From: Campanula takesimana
Taxonomy: Eukaryota > Streptophyta > Magnoliopsida > Asterales > Campanulaceae
Length of the DNA: 64,000 nucleotides
Assembly: GCA_026119855.1 (NCBI GenBank)
Contig: JAOWBW010000428.1
Span: 372,001-436,000 of the forward strand
Direction of reading: 5' to 3'
Below, in pieces: positions 54,173 through 64,000 of this stretch. A model generated the notes under the pieces. The model searched no databases. It was given only the letters and a program-made list of their open reading frames with translations, and had not been told where the DNA came from. Both the position numbers and the translations under genes were made by a program. Position 1 is the stretch's first letter; every line of letters starts with the position of its first letter.

Positions 54173-57004
54173 ATGGCGGGACGGGCACGCGCGGGTTATC
54201 CTAGAGGGGCAGAGAAGAGGCTAGACATGGCTCAAAACTTTCGAGGCTACGCTATCAATCTCCGGGATGAGGGAGCGGGTTTCTACAAGTCTCCCACAAT
54301 TCACTTGTGCCATGGTGACGGGGTAAGCATTCTTCCTACTCACATTTAAGCCTTGCACGTCTTTCCTAGGCCTAGGGTTTTTGTCCATGCCATTTGAGAT
54401 CTTCGCATTTCTTGACGCGATTTCATGAAATTGACCTCATTTTTGTGTCATTGGGACCATTAGGGACGTGAGTATGTGCTCATTGCCTCATTTGGACATG
54501 CCTAGCTAAACTTTCCAAAATCAAAGTATGTTGCCCGTTGTCCATGCATAAAATACTTGTACCTTAGGTTCGACTAGTCATTTTGGCGCAGTTAAGTGCA
54601 TGCTAGCATTTCGTAGGATAAGTTGTTGTATGTTTGCGGGGGAAATTATGGGATGGGCATATTGTTGTTGAGACCAAAATGACAATTTCTCCAAAAGTGA
54701 CTATGCCTTTCGGGACGGAAAGAATATGACCCTTGAAAATGACTTATGCATTTTTTTTAAAGGGGACGGGAACTTTTGTCCAAAGATGGCCCTTAAAATG
54801 ACTTATGCAATTTTAAAGGGGACGGAAACTTTTCTCCAAAAATGGACCCTTAAAATGACTTATGCAATTTTAAAGGGGACGGAAACTTTTCTCCAAAAAT
54901 TGACCCTTAAAATGACTTATGCAATTTTAAAGGGGACGGAAACCTTTCTCCAAAAATGGCCCTTAAAATGACTTATGCAATTTTAAAGGGGACGGAAACT
55001 TTTCTCTCCTTTGTTTTTTTTTTTTGCAATCATTATGAGCATTGGTATCTGTAAACTGTGTTATTCATACCTTTGCTGTGTTTACCTGTAGGGTGGTGAT
55101 CCCAAGTCTCGAGGGTCGTCGGATGCTTGCTTCTCTTTGTGGGAAGCCATGCCTGAGTCTGTTGATGATGCTCCCGGTCCGAGGGAGTGGGTGGCACGCA
55201 CGGGACTGGTGCCTTTTATAGAGGCTGTGGGCCAGCTGGTGAACACCAATAGGAGTATGGGGCTTCTTAATGCCCTGGGTGAATATTGGTGGGACACAAC
55301 CCACACGTTCCATCTGAGCTGGGGAGAGGTGACTGTGACCCCTACTGACTTTGCGATGATTACCGGACTTTCCTTTGGCGGGCATCCGGTTGTTTGGAGG
55401 GATAGGATCCCTGAGGCCGAGATCAGGGCGTTTATGGGATTTTCAGGTCCTACCAAGGGTTTGAGCATCCTAGTGAAAACAGTGGAGAGGATCATTCGGG
55501 CCAACTTTCTAGAGTATGCGGCGGGCCGGATTACCGCTGAGCAGCTTGGGCGCTCCTATGTGTGGCTCCTCCTTAGTAGCACCATTTTTGCCAATGCTGA
55601 TACTACCTGTATGTTCCCTCTTCTTGGGTCTCTGACTACACCTGAGGCCATCAGAGACATTGCTTGGGGTGAGGCTGGTCTGGCCGAGCTATTCATAGAG
55701 CTCGACAAGTATAGCCGGAAAGCGAGCAAGTCTTTGGCTTGCTTTCAGTTTGCCCTATTCTTCATTTCAGTGTGCTGACGGCTTTCTTTGCCGTTTATTT
55801 TGTAGGCTTGGTACTACGAGATCTTTGGCAACTATCCCTGGAGGCCGGCTCTTGACCGGGACCTCATCTTTCCGGCCATAACCTGCTAGGCTAGGGAAGC
55901 TCGGGAGAAGAGAGCGTCTAAGGGACGAGTTTTTGTCCGCTATGTTGATGTGAAAGCGGTTTTGAGGGGTGCCATGCCGGCGGAGCCCAACCTTTTCCCT
56001 TGGTCTCGGTATGAGGGGCGGGAGGTGGTCTTTGATCCGAGCGAAGCCCTGAGGGTGACCAGACAGAGGAGATTGCTGGTGGGGTTTAGAGGCGAGTCCT
56101 TTTATTTAGGTGAGAGAGTTTTGTGGCAGCATGGACTAGGCCTTATGTAGAGGGCGCCCGTTGATCCGCCCGAGACCATGTTCGTTGCTGACCCTGGGGA
56201 TGACCCTTTTCTCATGGGAGCGGATGCCGCTGAATTGATTACTGATGAGCCATACGGGCGGTTTGTGGCCACGAGGCTGAGATCGCCACAGGTGGTGGCC
56301 TCTGGGGTAGCTCCTCCAGTGTGGCAGGACTATTCTTTTGTTTATGCTGACGGCCGGGTTCACATCGTGGCCATGTCTGTTGCAGAAGGGGAAGCCCCGG
56401 TTGGAGAAATTCCCGTTGACGTGGTATGCATTCTTTTCCATTTATGCACGTTCATCCCATATTTTTGTCTCCTCCCTTGCTGAGCAGTTTCCTTATCCAT
56501 GTGCAGGTTGTTGCGCGAGCTTTGCTGGGGAGGCCTTCTCTCCTAAAACGGGCCAAAAGGTGGCTAAAGAGGTTCGTTGGGCGCTCTTCTAAGGGGCCTC
56601 GGACAGAATCCAGGTTTGCACTGGGCAGAAACTCGGTGAGTGGTGGGGAGAGGCCTTTCCGTCGGTCATCGAGCGTGGAGCTACCGCCGTCCTTTGTTCG
56701 TCGCCATACCTTAGGCGGGGCTGATTTGGAGGCCTTTCGTGATTCGCTCCGTGATCCTGGTTCTCACGAGGTCGCTCCGGACCCATTTGCCCACTTGGCC
56801 TTAGAGCGCGTGGATCCCCTGCCGGCAAGACATTCGGGTCTTCACTCCCAGATTCCTCCTTCCTTCTTTCCAGGCCAATCCTCTTCGGGTGAAGGTTCCA
56901 GTATGGCAGAATCCATTTTCTTCTTTGACCCTAGCATGTACCCGCGTCGTCCTTTGGAGAGAGTTCATTCGCCTCCGGAGGATCCTTACCCAGATTCAGA
57001 CTAG
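54173..57004 (+). pseudogene. PMD gene of Tat-B, antisense to its gag
   Basis: Probable exons: 54173-54322, 55092 to about 55751, 55806-56423 and 56507-57004. Exon 1 starts MAGRARAGYPRGAEKR. Exon 2 carries the PMD core: FIEAVGQLVNTNRSMGLLNA, THTFHLSWGEVTVTPTDFAM, ITGLSFGGHPVVW and RSYVWLLLSSTIFANADTT. Exon 3 starts AWYYEIFGNYPWRPALDRD; exon 4 is a basic, Ser/Arg/Pro-rich tail ending PPEDPYPDSD. Most introns have GT-AG ends, but the exon 2 donor is not canonical. In-frame TAG codons at 55887-55889 and 56148-56150 (each explained by CAG to TAG) break it. The domain differs clearly from the PMD of the MULE. Function in the element is unknown. Confidence 0.88.
54726..55010 (+). repeat. 59-60-bp tandem repeat in PMD intron 1
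   Basis: Five units of CTTAAAATGACTTATGCAAT, AAAGGGGACGGAAACTTTTC and TCCAAAAATGG. They encode an open frame only because the unit lacks stops. Confidence 0.9.
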
Positions 57005-58088
57005 GGTGCACCAACCTGAACAATTTTTCTTTTGGCTTGTTTTATTCGAAAATAGTGTATGAAAATTTGTTATCTTTGGTTGTTTAAATCATTGTAAATT
57101 CATCATTTATGCCTGGCTTGGGCCTCGAGGGGACTTTGTGGTCATTATTGGACCATCGGGGATTCCCCAGATGTGTTTTGACTCAATCACGAGGGGTTTG
57201 ACAGACTTTGAACAAGCGAAAATGAGTTTAGCTTATGGGAGATCAGTTGATATAGGCTGCTGATGTGAATTTTTTTTTTCACAGGGACAAACCAGCCGTA
57301 CGGGTTGTTCAAGCATGGTTGACTTTTTCGACCAAATTTTCTGGGTGCTTCTGGGGAATTTTGACAGATGAGGGTTTATTTGGCTTAGACTGTTTTACTC
57401 AAAGCATGACTTTTCGTCGGTCCTTCCATTGCACGATTACGGCTAGCCAGCCCCATTGTGATGTCTAATCCTCGGGTTTTTCGACCACGGTTTGCCAGCC
57501 CCAGCGTTTCACCTTTCCGGGAATCACTCCTCGGGTTTCTTTCCCTTAATTGTCCAACCATATCACTTTTCTCCTTTCCATATTTCCTTTATCTTCCCTC
57601 TTTAGGAGTGGCCTATTTGACTTTTGACACAAACGAAAGCAAAAGTTGACTTTGACACGGACAAGAGCAGATTACACTTGCTCACGCGAGTAAACACACA
57701 TAGGCTTTTACGGGAGTGAGTCCCTTTTCTGAGAGAGGAAGCCTATGGACAGAAATTCACATGTTTGGCTCTTTCCTAAGATGTGGAAGAGAAGACTTGT
57801 CGAGGCATTCGAAATCAACTTCAATTAATGTAATCAAGATGTTTGCTTGAACAGATCTTGATTAGTATTTAGGTCAAAATTCAAGTAATTAGCCTTAACG
57901 TGCATAACTGTTACGACCCGTTGGGATTAAGATTCGATCAATGGCAAGATTGGGAGGAGAAGTTGTTTACGGGGGGATTAGTCATTATCTGGAGAATTGG
58001 TCATTGATGGGACCGGGGAAGGAGAACCGGATCATTTTGGGAGGACCAAAGTTGTATGGGTTCATTTCGTGTTATGACCGGACCCGAA
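57005..58088 (-). other. Tat-B non-coding region downstream of gag
   Basis: I see no gene in this stretch. AGCCGTACGGGT at 57294 is another palindrome variant. From about 57770 it is the inverted relative of Tat-A 12700-13130. Confidence 0.65.
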
Positions 58089-58137
58089 GGTTGCCTACGT
58101 TCCCCTCAGTGTGAGGAGCTCAGGTCATCGTAGTTCG
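58089..58137 (-). other. Conserved GAACTACG...ACGTAGGCA motif (Tat-B copy)
   Basis: On the minus strand CGAACTACG and ACGTAGGCAACC surround the stem CTCCTCA/TGAGGGG, as in Tat-A, with loop CAC in place of AAC. Confidence 0.7.
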
Positions 58138-59058
58138 GCTCTTGGGCCACCTTGGCCGGGGTTGGTATCTTTTGCTGTCTCGGAGGACGTCATTGCTGAC
58201 TTTGCCTTGTGTGAACTCTTTGAGATGGGCCCTTTTGGGTGTACCCTTTTTGATATGGACGGGCTATTTACTGCAAGCATTTTTTTTTTTACGGGAACGG
58301 GCGCCCATCAGTCCCAACTTGTCATCGTGGGCATTGGCCTCTTCTTTTTTTTTCACCGTTTTTCACCTATCCTATCTTTGATTTTGACAATTCGGAAAGT
58401 CTGCATGTGCACTTATGGCTGAACTTTGGTGGCTGAGTAACAACGTCCTCGTCTTTCACTGTCTTGGGACGCTTTTAATGTGCATCGGGAGTTTGCCTCA
58501 GAAAGGTGTCTTGGGTCGTGTATCGGGTAGTGTATGGGGGAAGACTTGCCATTGATGGTCTCTTTTATGCCAACGGGTCACAACATTCATTCATCTCAAG
58601 GTTAATCATTGGAATTTAGCACCTTTTACGTTTAGATCTATTCATCCCTTTATGAGTCGTTGTTGACTTCTATGTTTGGGGGAATCAACTCATCATATCG
58701 GGGATATAACAATCATTTGGAAACATTAATGGGAGTGATTCTGAGAGTTAGTGTAATTTTTCAAATAATGCCTCAAGTCTAGGGAGAATAGAAGTAAAAG
58801 ACAATTCATTTCACGGAAGACTCAATTTTTACAACTCTAGACTTGACTATTGACTCAACCATCGCCACATTGTGGCTTTTTACATACCTTGGCCTCGCAG
58901 GGCCTTTTGGGAAAGCTAAAAGAAAAGGAAAGACAAAAGACTATATCCACTACGGATTTAGGAGACTCTCTAGAACACAAACACTAGGCCACTCCTAACG
59001 ACTTCTTCTCTTCCTCATTTCTTCTCCTTGCATCCCTGGCTTAGACCCACTTGTCCCC
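58138..59058 (-). other. Tat-B spacer between gag and conserved motif
   Basis: No gene supported. It contains T runs and the GTATCGGG-type words related to Tat-A 12185-12230. Confidence 0.6.
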
Positions 59059-59832
59059 TCATTTGGTAATGACACCCTCATCAATGAGTGCTTGGATGTG
59101 ATTTCTCAGGGTGATACATGCGTTTGTGGAATGACCTGGTGCTTGGTGGTACTTGCAATGTTGTTTTGGGTCGTGACGGGCTCCGACCGGCTCCGTCCAT
59201 ATCACATGTCGGCCAAGAAGCTCAACCTTTCCGGCCTCGAGTAGGTGGTCTAGCACTTGCTCTCTACGAATTCCCAACTCATGGAACCAGCGGTAGTGAG
59301 CCCCTTTGCCCTGGAGGTGACATTCTCCCACAGCCACCGCGGGCTTTCCATGGGATACCGCGACAGGTCAGAGCTGATCGCGGGGCTCTTGTTCGACCTG
59401 AGCCAGCTGGTTGGGGGCAGTCTTTGGTGGGGAGGAAGACTTCTCGGAAGACCTTTTGAGCTCCTCAATGGACTTCACAATTTCGTGGAGGCACTCTCGG
59501 GTGTTCCTTGAGTTGTGCCTTTCCAATTCATCGGTCAAGTCTGCTCGGCTATGTAGAAGATCGTACCGGCGATCATATTTTTTCTCAAGGTCCCTTTTGA
59601 GTCTCTTTCCTCCCTCTTCCCATAGTTCCTCGACTTTCTTGTGAAGTACCTCCTTGATCTCCTTTCGTAGTTGTTGGACCACTTTGATCGCTTCATTGCG
59701 ATCGACCTCCATCTTTCGCATTTGGTCTCTCATTGTACCCACCGTTCGTTCCAGGAGCTTAACCCTACCCTCTAGCCGTGCTTGCACATCCAAACGGACG
59801 TCTGCCTCGACTACTTGGGACTTGTTCTCCAT
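59059..59832 (-). pseudogene. Tat-B gag-like protein, one nonsense codon
   Basis: A single frame of 258 codons is interrupted only by TGA at 59368-59370 (CGA to TGA is the simplest cause). Residues 10-95 look like a long charged coiled coil (LEGRVKLLERTVGTMRDQMR, EIKEVLHKKVEELWEEGGKR). After the stop come HYRWFHELGIRREQVLDHL and the C-terminal CKYHQAPGHSTNACITLRNH, the Cx2H...H...C zinc-hand end of Tat/Ogre gag. As in Tat-C the main capsid domain is missing, so both may be parasites of complete elements (inference). Confidence 0.83.
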
Positions 59833-61652
59833 TGTTTCCTATCTTACAAATGACCAACAAACCGTAAGGGCACCGTGGAAGGATTTTTCGGGAAGTCATG
59901 CTTTGAAGTAAAACAAAAACTCGACACACAAGAAACACTGACTCGAAGGGGATAACAAGTTTGACTCTTCTTTAGGGGGAAGAAACCCAAGTCAAGCGTT
60001 TTGATGAATTTAGCAATTCTCTTTCCTTTTCTGTCTTTTTTTAAAAAAAAAAATCATTTATTCTTTGGATTATCTTAGCCGGCTTTGTCACATAAACAAA
60101 CGTTAGTGCACAATTCAGGGGCTCAACTTTCATTATTTCATTTTTCTCAAGGCATGTCTTATTCCTAATTGGTTGGAAAAGATCGCTCTTCTTTTTCGCA
60201 ACTATTCTATAACCCTGGATCAGTGGAGGCCATCACTACGCCTATAGACCCCTCGTTTTTCACCTGTATTGCACGCTCCCAAGGACGGACTATCCCGGGC
60301 AAGGGTCCTATAGGGCACGCGGCTTCCACCGATCAAAAGAAATGAACCTAGGGTCTAGTGCATCATAAGGTTCCCAATACGCGAGTCATCCTAATCATGG
60401 TTAAGCCCCAGTCGGGATCGAGACTTTTCTCACGAAGGCTCCACCGACATTCCGACATGACCTCATTTTGAATGAGGCGTCTCGATCCTTGACCATGGGC
60501 TTAAGGATGATTAAAATAACTCGTTCATTAGGGCTTAACGACACGGTGTCACCCTATCCTTAGTACATGGCCCTTGCTAATTGCGGTCGTCACTAACACA
60601 CGAGATGGAGGCTGGTTAGGCCACGCTTGCATTACATCAAGGAGTCACAACTCGGGCATTAATTTGGCCACAATTAGCTTTGAGCACGTATCAAGGATGT
60701 GGTAACGTGAACTAGACCAAAAACCAACCATAGTCACGGTATTTGTGTGTCACGGACAAGTGTGGTTGACTCGGTTCGGAAGGGAAGGTGGGATAGACCC
60801 GTGCGCGCATCAAAGGGAACAAGAGCGCCCAACGAGCTGCATCGTGGCATCCACCTCGGGTTTAAAGGGTATTTGGAACGTGCACGGTCAAGTGCGCGTA
60901 GTGTGACGTCATTCTATGCTCCCTTTTTTAGTAAAAAGAGAGATTTTCAATTCGTTTTTCGATAGCATGAGCATGGCATAAGCAAGATATGAACAAGTAT
61001 GAACAAGCATGGATTGAGCAATTTATACACAACAAATCAAGGAATATAAGCAAACAAAGACCAAAACTTGTACATGTACCAAATTGTGCACAACAAAGAA
61101 TTTTGAATCAAACTTTTGCAAAAGAAATATTTTACATTGAAACCCTTTTGTACAAAGCAATTTGTGCACAACGAGAAGACTCAAGAAAAACCCTTACAAA
61201 AGGGATTATGCACGATGAGGTTTTGGAAACCATTTTATTGACAAAAGATCATGCATAACCAAGTTTTATTACCTTTTAAAACCAAATTTTGGTCAAAAGA
61301 ATGAAGGTAATGTGCACAAGTAAGACTGTAAATTTGGAACCTGGACAAGTAGAAGCAGAGGGGCACCCAGAATGCTGCAGCCCTGCACCAAACTGTTAAT
61401 TGGCAACATTCTGGCCCCTACCCAAAGTAGCTGTACGGCTAAAGCAAGAGGGTGAAGATTTTTCTCATTTTGTCCAACTTCTAATCATCAAGCCCCAGTT
61501 TATTGTATTTCTAGAACGTATGTACTCAAAACAGTTCAAACAGAAACATCAAACACACACAAATACGCAAGAGGTCAACTAACGGGAACGGGAGTTTGAC
61601 CCTCACAAGAATGTCCCCGAATCTTCTAGAAAGAAGTCCGAAAGCACTCTTG
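59833..61652 (-). other. Tat-B untranslated leader
   Basis: A 1.8-kb stretch between the primer site and gag with no ORF I would call. AGCTGTACGGCT at 61429 is a palindrome variant. Confidence 0.65.
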
Positions 61653-61670
61653 TCCCCAGCGGAGTCGCCA
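61653..61670 (-). other. Tat-B primer-binding site
   Basis: TGGCGACTCCGCTGGGGA on the minus strand, one base after the 5' LTR, tRNA-Arg type. It fixes the orientation of the element. Confidence 0.94.
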
Positions 61671-61671
61671 C

Positions 61672-63170
61672 TGTAAGGATCCCGCCCCGCGCGGAAACGA
61701 GATGGTGTATGGGGCGAAACGCCAAACACGGGAACCGGTCAAATTTAACGGAGTCACCACATTTTGTTAATTTTAAACCCAACAAAATGACAAAGGTTTG
61801 AGTTCAAAGGTTCGGAGGTCAGGTTACAACTTGGGAGGAGTTTTTACGTCCTCTCAAGTTGCCTCGGACAAAGCCGAGTCTCCCTAAGTTAGTTAAAATG
61901 TGCATATGTGTGTGTGTGTATTTAACGGAAAAAGTTCTGTTGTTGATTTTATTTGAGAAACTCGGCTGAAAAAGGGTCCTTGAGTGATAAGATAAAGGTC
62001 AGAGGGCAAAACAGGCAATTTTGCCCTCCTACCTAAAGTAGCCGTACGGCTAAAGGAGGTAATTCTGGGATTTTTACAGTTTGCTCAAGAACAGTCCAGT
62101 TCAGAACAGAAACAGGGCATTCTGTCTGAAGCTGGACAAACTGTTTTGATCCCAGTTTGCAAGAAATCATTTTACAAGTTTTATAAAATCATTCCTATGC
62201 TAAATGATCATCACTTGGTCCCCCAAAACAAGTATTTGGGTGTGATCATGAGCAATCATAGGAGAAAATCAAGAAAGTTGATGAATGTCCCCTTTGGACC
62301 AAAGTTGGTCATTTGGTGAATAAAGATTGGAACTTTATCACCAAGATGACATTTTTATGACTTAAAATCCTTCCAAGAGTCAAAATAACACATAAAGATT
62401 GAATCTTTATGACCCAAAAGTGGGATTTTGAGGCTAAACCAAAAAGGAAAATGATGAACACTAAAGTTTCATCACCCTCATGATTATCATGGCCGAACAA
62501 GCATAACATTTAAATGAATAAGGAATGTAAATGACAATCAACAAGTCTACGAGTGTCTAGGTTTAGAACCTCTTCCATACAAGGTATGGAGGGCACCTTG
62601 GAACTTCTCATAGCTTGGACAAGATAGTAATGTAATAGATAGGTATATAGTGCTTGATAATGGACAAGTCTTGCAAGAAATAAAAGGTGCTTGAAATGGA
62701 CAAGTCTTTGCATGAATGAAGAGTAAATACATGTATAACCAAGATATAAGAAAGAAAATAGGAGTAAGATGAAGAGAAGGGAGGGGGGAGGTGGCTTTAC
62801 CTATGATGGTTATGACCAATCTTCCTTTCTTCTCTCTTTTTTTGGTTTGTGATCACTCTCACTCTTACTCTGTGGTAATTCCAGCAGAGTGACCTCCCTA
62901 ATGTGTATTTCTCCCCCCCTAAAATGATCACCAAGGGGTTCTATTTATAGGGACTGAGGGTGCCCAAACCAGCCGTACGGCTAGGCCCCTCTAGTACCCA
63001 AAGCATCCGTACGGCTCAGCCTGGCGAGCTTCTGGATTTTTCCAATTTTATACCAGAGTAGTCCTGGAATTTATAGCTTATCCTAGGGAGGTCCTGGCCT
63101 ATTAGCTTATCCCTGAAACGGTGCTAAGGCTACCTCTAAGATAGGTCGGTTTCAGATTGGGGTACTTACA
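61672..63170 (-). repeat. Tat-B 5' LTR
   Basis: 1499 bp, about 98.6% like 50943-52438 by eye. Palindromes at 62040, 62971 and 63005; TATAAATA at 62949-62942 (minus), 21 bp downstream of the 62971 palindrome. Confidence 0.96.
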
Positions 63171-63175
63171 CTATT
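63171..63175. repeat. Tat-B right target duplication
   Basis: CTATT, identical to 50938-50942. Uninterrupted Gypsy-2 LTR sequence at about 44161-44165 has a single CTATT. Confidence 0.95.
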
Positions 63176-64000
63176 GTGTAAAATAATGAAAGAAAATTGA
63201 AAGTAATAGTTTTGAACTTGTTATGCACTCTTGGGAATTTCCTTGTTGTTAGTTTATTAGTAGAAAGTTACTCCTACGCTTGGGACGGAGAATTCTTATC
63301 CTGGGAAGAAATTTGCAATTTGCTGGAAAAGAGACCAAGCGCCCGCCCAGTTAGAAGCAGGCGCCCGCCTGGGTAGAGTAAGAGCCCGACCGGGTATAAG
63401 AGTCAGAGCCCGACCGGTTAAGACAGAGCGCCCGCCCGATCCCCTATTTTTACAAAAGTGGTTTAAATTCAATTGAAATGAAACCTTACCCCTCCTAAGG
63501 CATAGAGCCTTAGTATAAGTTGTCCTAGCATGTGTATATGTACCTTTTGGCGCATTAGAACTTAGTCTTTAACATGAACACTTATAGAACTCAAATGAGA
63601 ACTTAAGTATAAGAGTAACATCTCTTCTTTATGTCTCGAAAATGCTATGAATAAGTACTAATGTGTTATGCTTGTCTTGAAACCAATGTTTGTGCACCTT
63701 AGGGGCATTAGAATAGAGTCTTGGACTTGAACATCCTAAGAATAGGATCAAGAACTTGTAAGAGTAAAATGTATAACTCTTATACATGCTTGAATGTCCA
63801 AAGATTGGAATTTTAACTTGAAGTATAAGATGATAAAATCTTGTACATGCCTTGATACCAATACATGTGTATGGTAATGAACTAGAAAGTGCTATGAACA
63901 AGCACTAACGTGTATGAGAAATATTCTTGATGTGTATGTGCGAACATTGCATATAGCTACTTGATAATAATGTGACTTCTTGATTACTTGAAGCATGTTT
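63176..64000 (+). repeat. Gypsy-2 3' LTR, second part, continues past the window
   Basis: It matches about 44166-44993 of the 5' LTR closely, including the CCCG-N2-CGGG cluster at about 63338-63440. Confidence 0.95.

Larger units (their letters stand above)
50943..63170 (-). mobile_element. Tat-B, non-autonomous Tat/Ogre-like LTR element, 12.2 kb, with antisense PMD gene
   Basis: LTRs at 50943-52438 and 61672-63170, 5-bp target duplication CTATT on both sides, the primer site next to the right LTR and the purine tract next to the left LTR show a complete insertion in minus orientation. It encodes one gag-like gene (minus) and a spliced PMD gene on the opposite strand, with no pol. The rest is tandem arrays and non-coding DNA. 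By eye the LTRs differ at about 21 of 1497 positions plus a few homopolymer lengths, so it is young. Confidence 0.95.

Noticed and set aside
54726..54971. Open frame MTLENDLCIFF across the 60-bp repeats
   Set aside because: Translation of a tandem repeat inside PMD intron 1, with no start context or family match.
55065..55504. Minus-strand ORFs of 106-140 residues opposite the PMD exon
   Set aside because: Shadow frames; the plus frame carries the recognisable domain with splice sites.

Overview
This window is transposon-packed nuclear DNA of a flowering plant, probably a eudicot with a large genome; I cannot name the species. The evidence is wall-to-wall plant-type mobile elements: chromodomain Gypsy, Athila-like, Tat/Ogre-like and Copia LTR elements, a hAT, and a Mutator-like element (MULE) carrying a plant mobile domain (PMD) gene. 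I see no intact single-copy host gene, tRNA or rRNA. A 100-base run of N (4106-4205) is an assembly gap.

Layout, left part. 1-3504: minus-strand Gypsy-1 (integrase, RT-RNase H, protease, gag C-terminus), cut by a Copia LTR end. 3505-4105: that Copia LTR end, inverted. 4206-11445: a plus-strand Copia element with decayed gag-pol. 11446-21475: a non-autonomous Tat-like element (Tat-A) made largely of tandem arrays, into which a 4.5-kb hAT (14287-18812) inserted with a perfect 8-bp target duplication. 21476-21805: another Copia LTR fragment.

Layout, right part, a nested stack. A minus-strand Athila-like element (21806-27128, with parts of its 5' LTR at 34534-34972 and 43584-43624) was invaded by Tat-C (27129-34533), by the MULE (34973-43583, 271-bp TIRs, 10-bp target duplication) and by Gypsy-2 (43625-50942 and 63176 onward). 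The right LTR of Gypsy-2 was in turn split by Tat-B (50943-63170, LTRs about 1.4% different by eye, target duplication CTATT), the most recent insertion visible.

How the genes relate. Gypsy-1, Gypsy-2 and Copia carry the usual gag-pol functions in broken form. Tat-B and Tat-C keep only a short gag-like protein and no pol, so they would depend on proteins from other elements. Tat-B also carries a spliced PMD gene antisense to its gag. The MULE carries a mudrA-type transposase, a second unrelated PMD gene, and spliced fragments of a decapping-enzyme (DCP2-like) gene and a quinone-oxidoreductase-like gene. The hAT carries a transposase pseudogene plus a separate BED-finger-only ORF under a duplicated promoter.

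Most interesting signals: (1) all five LTR families with a visible promoter carry clustered short palindromes with a CG-N2-CG core, usually upstream of a TATA-like box, and Tat-B and Tat-C reuse them at internal promoters; (2) two short motifs in the Tat-like elements look like structured RNA; (3) a perfect 36-bp-stem hairpin built from MULE TIR motifs lies between convergent genes; (4) PMD genes are carried by two unrelated element classes 15 kb apart.
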